NCBI GenBank assembly: GCA_025362705.1
Contig: JANYFH010000392.1
Coordinates: 1-8,075 of the forward strand
Source of the DNA: Betaproteobacteria bacterium
Lineage (GTDB): Bacteria; Pseudomonadota; Gammaproteobacteria; Burkholderiales; Usitatibacteraceae
Direction: 5' to 3'
DNA: 8,075 nt
The translations under genes were made by a program, and so were the position numbers. Of the stretch, positions 4,724 through 8,075 are shown piece after piece (the first letter of the stretch is position 1; the number at the start of each line of letters is the position of its first letter). A model generated the notes under the pieces. It was given only the letters and a program-made list of their open reading frames with translations. It was not told the origin of the DNA and made no database searches.

Positions 4724-6484
4724 ATGAAACTTTCCGACAGTCCACATCCCCAGGCCATCGCCAATTCAACCGAAATGTTGAGCGGTGCCGAAATCGTTTG
4801 CCGCGTACTCAAAGCCGAAGGCGTCGAATTTCTGTTCGGCTACCCTGGCGGTGCCGTGCTCGTTATTTACGACGAAATCTACAAGCAGAAAGCGTTTTCA
4901 CACATTCTGGTGCGCCATGAGCAAGCCGCACTGCACGCTGCAGACGCTTATGCCCGCGCAACTGGCAGGCCCGGCGTTGCTCTCGTGACATCAGGGCCTG
5001 GCGTGACCAACGCTGTCACCGGTATCGCGACTGCCTACATGGATTCGATTCCGATGGTGGTCATTACCGGGCAAGTACCTACGCATGCCATCGGACAGGA
5101 TGCTTTTCAGGAATGCGATACCGTTGGCATTACCCGCCCATGCGTGAAACACAATTTTCTCGTCAAGGATGTCGCTGATCTTGCCGAGACACTGAAGAAA
5201 GCGTTCTACATTGCCACCACAGGCAGACCCGGTCCCGTTTTGGTCGATATTCCCAAAGACGTGTCGGCAGCAAAAACGCCGTACCACTACCCGGCAACCG
5301 TCGAGATGCGCTCATATCGCCCGGTCACGAAGGGGCATGCCGGCCAGATCAAGAAGGCGATGCAAATGTTGCTCGGCGCTGAGCGGCCGATGATTTACGT
5401 CGGCGGCGGCGCGGTGCTGGGAAATGCATCGGAGCAAGTGACGGAATTGGTACGGTTGCTGGGCTACCCCTGCACCAATACGCTGATGGGCCTGGGTGCG
5501 TACCCGGCTTCAGACAGGCAATTTGTTGGCATGTTGGGCATGCATGGTACCGTGGAAGCGAATATGGCTATGCAAAATTCCGACGTGTTGCTTGCGATCG
5601 GCGCGCGATTCGATGACCGGGTGATCGGCAATCCGACGCACTTTGCGGCGGGAAATCCAACGCGAAAAATTGTTCATATCGACATTGATCCCTCGTCGAT
5701 TTCAAAGCGCGTGAAAGTCGACGTCCCCATCGTGGGCAACATCAAGGATGTGTTGATCGAACTGATCGCCCAACTGAAAGCGGCCGAACAAAAACCAAAC
5801 GGGAAAGCCATTGGTGCCTGGTGGAAGCAGATTGAAGAATGGCGCAGCAAGGACTGCCTCAAGTACAAAAAGGGCGGCGACATCATCAAGCCGCAATACG
5901 TGGTCGAAAAACTTTGGGAAGTCACCAAAGGCGACGCGTACGTCACCTCCGACGTGGGCCAGCACCAGATGTGGGCCGCGCAATACTACCGATTCGAAAA
6001 GCCACGCCGCTGGATCAACTCTGGCGGACTGGGCACGATGGGCGTTGGATTGCCCTACGCGATGGGATGCAAGTTTGCATTTCCCGATGCGGATGTCGCC
6101 TGCATCACGGGCGAGGGATCCATCCAGATGAACATTCAGGAACTCTCCACCTGCAAGCAATATCAGCTACCGATCAAGGTAATCCTGCTCAACAACCGTT
6201 ATCTCGGCATGGTGCGGCAGTGGCAGCAGTTCTTCCACGGTGACCGTCATTCAGAGTCGTACATGGATGCGCTGCCGGATTTCAAGAAACTCGCTGAGGC
6301 TTACGGGCACGTGGGAATGGACATCGAGAAACCCAGTGATGTTGAAGGCGCGTTGAAAGATGCGTTTGCGATGAAAGATCGATTGGTGTTTATGAATTTC
6401 ATTACCGACCAAAAAGAAAACGTATTTCCGATGGTGCCGGGCGGCAAGGGTATCAGCGAAATGATCCTGGCTGAGGATTTGTAG
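4724..6484 (+). CDS. ilvI: Acetolactate synthase, large catalytic subunit (AHAS III type)
   Basis: This is the catalytic subunit of acetohydroxyacid synthase. It condenses two pyruvates to 2-acetolactate, or pyruvate with 2-oxobutyrate to 2-aceto-2-hydroxybutyrate, the first common step of valine/leucine and isoleucine synthesis in the cytoplasm. The 586 residues show the thiamine-diphosphate enzyme order: N-terminal PYR domain (about 18-185) with FGYPGGAV and the catalytic Glu66 in VRHEQAALHAADAYARATG, a central FAD-binding domain (about 205-345, GGGAVLGNASEQ and GARFDDRV), and the C-terminal PP domain with GGLGTMGVGLPYAMG, the cofactor motif ITGEGSIQMN and LNNRYLGMVRQWQ. The metal-binding motif is GEG (Glu464) rather than the usual GDG, a conservative change I also recall in betaproteobacterial relatives. 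A start at ATG 4775 (MLSGAEIV, 569 residues) is a real alternative, since homologues often begin there; neither ATG has a clear ribosome binding site. ilvH follows after 3 bases. Confidence 0.95.
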   Translation: MKLSDSPHPQAIANSTEMLSGAEIVCRVLKAEGVEFLFGYPGGAVLVIYDEIYKQKAFSHILVRHEQAALHAADAYARATGRPGVALVTSGPGVTNAVTGIATAYMDSIPMVVITGQVPTHAIGQDAFQECDTVGITRPCVKHNFLVKDVADLAETLKKAFYIATTGRPGPVLVDIPKDVSAAKTPYHYPATVEMRSYRPVTKGHAGQIKKAMQMLLGAERPMIYVGGGAVLGNASEQVTELVRLLGYPCTNTLMGLGAYPASDRQFVGMLGMHGTVEANMAMQNSDVLLAIGARFDDRVIGNPTHFAAGNPTRKIVHIDIDPSSISKRVKVDVPIVGNIKDVLIELIAQLKAAEQKPNGKAIGAWWKQIEEWRSKDCLKYKKGGDIIKPQYVVEKLWEVTKGDAYVTSDVGQHQMWAAQYYRFEKPRRWINSGGLGTMGVGLPYAMGCKFAFPDADVACITGEGSIQMNIQELSTCKQYQLPIKVILLNNRYLGMVRQWQQFFHGDRHSESYMDALPDFKKLAEAYGHVGMDIEKPSDVEGALKDAFAMKDRLVFMNFITDQKENVFPMVPGGKGISEMILAEDL

Positions 6485-6487
6485 TCG

Positions 6488-6979
6488 ATGCGACATATCC
6501 TTTCCATATTGATTGAAAACGAAGCAGGTGCGCTATCGCGTGTCGCTGGACTGTTTTCAGCACGCGGCTACAACATTGAATCACTGACCGTAGCACCAAC
6601 AGAAGACGCGACGCTGTCGCGCATGACCATCGTTACTTCAGGGTCGGATGAAGTCGTCGAGCAGATTACCAAACAGGTCAACAAGCTTGTCGATGTCGTA
6701 AAAATCGTTGACCTCAACGAAGGCAAACACGTAGAGCGCGAATTGATGCTGGTAAAGGTGCGGGCAGTCGGCAAGGACCGCGATGAATTAAAGCGCACTG
6801 CAGATATTTTTCGTGCGCGCGTGATTGACCTTACTGAAAAAACGTACGTCATTGAATTAACCGGTACCGGCAACAAGCTCGACGCATTTCTTGAAGCGCT
6901 GGATAGATCGCTCATTCTCGAGACGGTGCGCACCGGAGCATGTGGCCTCGGTCGTGGCGAATGGATTATCAAAGCTTGA
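6488..6979 (+). CDS. ilvH: Acetolactate synthase, small regulatory subunit
   Basis: This regulatory subunit binds the large subunit, raises its activity and gives feedback inhibition by valine. The 163 residues match the usual length. The N-terminal ACT domain (about 3-76) starts with HILSILIENEAGALSRVAGL and includes GYNIESLTVAPTED. The C-terminal domain (about 84-158) includes ERELMLVKVRA and ends GACGLGRGEWIIKA. Asn11, Gly14 and Asn29, positions tied to valine binding and feedback control in E. coli IlvH, are all present, so valine sensitivity is predicted. The gene begins 3 bases after the ilvI stop; GAGGA inside the end of ilvI (6473-6477, 10 bases before ATG) is a plausible ribosome binding site, and the two genes are very likely translated together. 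The symbol ilvN is also used for this family; ilvH is chosen to match the AHAS III-like large subunit. Confidence 0.96.
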   Translation: MRHILSILIENEAGALSRVAGLFSARGYNIESLTVAPTEDATLSRMTIVTSGSDEVVEQITKQVNKLVDVVKIVDLNEGKHVERELMLVKVRAVGKDRDELKRTADIFRARVIDLTEKTYVIELTGTGNKLDAFLEALDRSLILETVRTGACGLGRGEWIIKA

Positions 6980-7018
6980 TCAAGAACTTAAGAACCCAGA
7001 ACTACATCGGAGAAGAAA

Positions 7019-8035
7019 ATGAAAGTGTATTACGACAAAGACTGTGACCTCTCGCTAATCAAAGGCAAGAAAGTCACCATCGTTGGCTACGGTTCACAAG
7101 GCCACGCACACGCGCAGAACCTCAGCGATTCCGGCGTGAGAGTCACCGTAGGATTGCGCAAAGGCGGTGCGTCATGGGACAAAGCCAGGAAGGCGGGTCT
7201 GAAAGTGGCTGAAGTTGTTGATGCGGTCAAGTCGGCCGACGTCGTGATGATGCTGTTGCCGGACGAGAACATCGGAGATGTGTACAAGAACGAAGTGCAT
7301 GACAACATCAAGAAAGGCGCTGCACTCGCCTTCGCGCACGGCTTCAATGTTCACTACGGTGTAATCACGCCGCGCGCCGATCTGGATGTCATCATGATTG
7401 CCCCCAAAGGCCCTGGCCATCTGGTACGCTCCACTTATGTTGCGGGCGGCGGTGTGCCATCGCTCATCGCGGTGCATAAAGATAATTCAGGCAAGGCGCG
7501 TCATCTGGCGCTTTCCTATGCCAAGGCCAACGGTGGTTCGCGCGGCGGCGTGATTGAAACCAATTTCCGCGAAGAGACCGAGTCCGATCTGTTCGGCGAA
7601 CAGGTCGTGTTGTGCGGCGGTATCGTGGAGCTGATCAAAGCCGGTTACGAAACGCTGGTGGAAGCCGGCTACGCGCCGGAAATGGCGTACTTCGAATGCC
7701 TGCATGAAACAAAATTGATTGTGGATTTAATTTATGAAGGCGGCATCGCCAACATGAATTATTCGATTTCAAATAACGCCGAATATGGCGAATACGTGAG
7801 CGGCCCGAAGATCATCACGGAGCAGACCAAACAGGCAATGCGTGACGTGTTGAAGGATATTCAAACTGGCGAATATGCCAAGAGCTTTATTCTCGAAAAT
7901 AAAGCAGGCGCGCCAACACTGACCGCGAGGCGTCGTTTGCTGGCGGAACACCCGATTGAAGAGGTGGGGGAAAAGTTGAGAAGCATGATGCCGTGGATCA
8001 AGAAAAATAAGCTGGTTGACCAGTCGCGCAATTAG
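7019..8035 (+). CDS. ilvC: Ketol-acid reductoisomerase (NADP+), class I
   Basis: IlvC catalyses the second step of branched-chain amino acid synthesis: Mg2+-dependent alkyl migration and NADPH reduction of 2-acetolactate, or 2-aceto-2-hydroxybutyrate, to the dihydroxy acid. The 338 residues are the short class I length. The N-terminal Rossmann domain holds the nucleotide motif GYGSQGHAHAQN (23-34). The cofactor loop GLRKGGAS keeps Arg47 and Ser52, which fits NADPH use. The active-site set is complete in standard numbering: His107 (AFAHGF), Lys130 (APKGPGH), Asp190 and Glu194 (SDLFGEQ), Glu226 and Glu230 (FECLHE), and Ser251 (ISNNAEYG). The start has a good ribosome binding site (GGAGAAG, 7009-7015). 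It lies 39 bases after ilvH with no terminator between, so ilvIHC is one operon, presumably controlled from the leader before ilvI. Confidence 0.98.
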   Translation: MKVYYDKDCDLSLIKGKKVTIVGYGSQGHAHAQNLSDSGVRVTVGLRKGGASWDKARKAGLKVAEVVDAVKSADVVMMLLPDENIGDVYKNEVHDNIKKGAALAFAHGFNVHYGVITPRADLDVIMIAPKGPGHLVRSTYVAGGGVPSLIAVHKDNSGKARHLALSYAKANGGSRGGVIETNFREETESDLFGEQVVLCGGIVELIKAGYETLVEAGYAPEMAYFECLHETKLIVDLIYEGGIANMNYSISNNAEYGEYVSGPKIITEQTKQAMRDVLKDIQTGEYAKSFILENKAGAPTLTARRRLLAEHPIEEVGEKLRSMMPWIKKNKLVDQSRN

Positions 8036-8047
8036 AGTGACTCTCCG

Positions 8048-8072
8048 CGCGCCGCCTGAAAGCGGCGCGTTT
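8048..8072 (+). terminator. Likely terminator hairpin after ilvC
   Basis: A perfect 8-bp GC-rich stem (CGCGCCGC at 8048-8055 with GCGGCGCG at 8062-8069) encloses the loop CTGAAA and begins 13 bases after the ilvC stop. Only TTT follows before a C, so termination could be partial. The window ends three bases later, and I cannot see whether further operon genes lie beyond. Confidence 0.6.
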
Positions 8073-8075
8073 CAA

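Noticed and set aside
5702..6160. Minus-strand frame of 152 codons inside ilvI
   Set aside because: It is fully antisense to a strongly conserved catalytic region, and its composition follows from the codon use of ilvI. No independent sign of a gene.
6568..6972. Minus-strand frame of 134 codons inside ilvH
   Set aside because: Antisense shadow of the conserved ilvH frame; serine/threonine-rich with no recognisable motif.
6982..7002. Three AGAAC copies spaced about 8 bases apart between ilvH and ilvC
   Set aside because: Short, low-complexity, A-rich repeats just before a ribosome binding site; no reason to infer function.

Overview
The window looks like a chromosomal segment of a betaproteobacterium, most likely Burkholderiales or a relative. 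The evidence is the set of protein families and their order: an ilvI-ilvH-ilvC operon divergent from a sigma factor / DUF3619 / DUF3106 / RDD operon, a betaproteobacterial-style LptG, and an MFS carrier with the 'PTRIRYTSMSLPYHIGNGW' signature. Base composition is mid-range (low to mid 50s % GC by eye). No insertion sequence, phage gene, CRISPR array, tRNA or rRNA was seen, so this is core rather than accessory DNA.

Left part (1-2305, plus strand): the 3' end of an MFS transporter gene closes with a strong intrinsic terminator. A 165-residue conserved-looking protein of unknown function follows, then lptG, the permease subunit of the LPS exporter. The usual partner lptF is not directly upstream. 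lptG converges on the next block.

Middle part (2360-4336, minus strand): a compact four-gene operon read right to left. It encodes a sigma-70/ECF-type sigma factor, a single-pass membrane protein (DUF3619), a secreted or periplasmic helical protein (DUF3106) and a multi-pass RDD membrane protein. Gene gaps are 16, -25 and 21 bases. The layout resembles sigma / anti-sigma / periplasmic sensor modules, but that role is inferred. The sigma frame has no ATG, GTG or TTG that would keep region 2 intact. Its natural N-terminus begins at a CTG behind a GAGGA ribosome binding site.

Right part (4337-8075, plus strand): a divergent intergenic region of almost 390 bases holds an inverted repeat, a candidate promoter and a long structured leader. 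Then come ilvI (acetolactate synthase large subunit), ilvH (its valine-sensing small subunit) and ilvC (ketol-acid reductoisomerase), which catalyse the first two steps of valine and isoleucine synthesis. The leader contains a compact three-way-junction fold about 50 bases before ilvI, a plausible cis-regulatory RNA. A GC-rich hairpin follows ilvC at the window edge.

The items most worth following up are the CTG-initiated sigma factor, the sigma/DUF3619/DUF3106/RDD module as a possible envelope-signalling unit, and the ilvI leader RNA.
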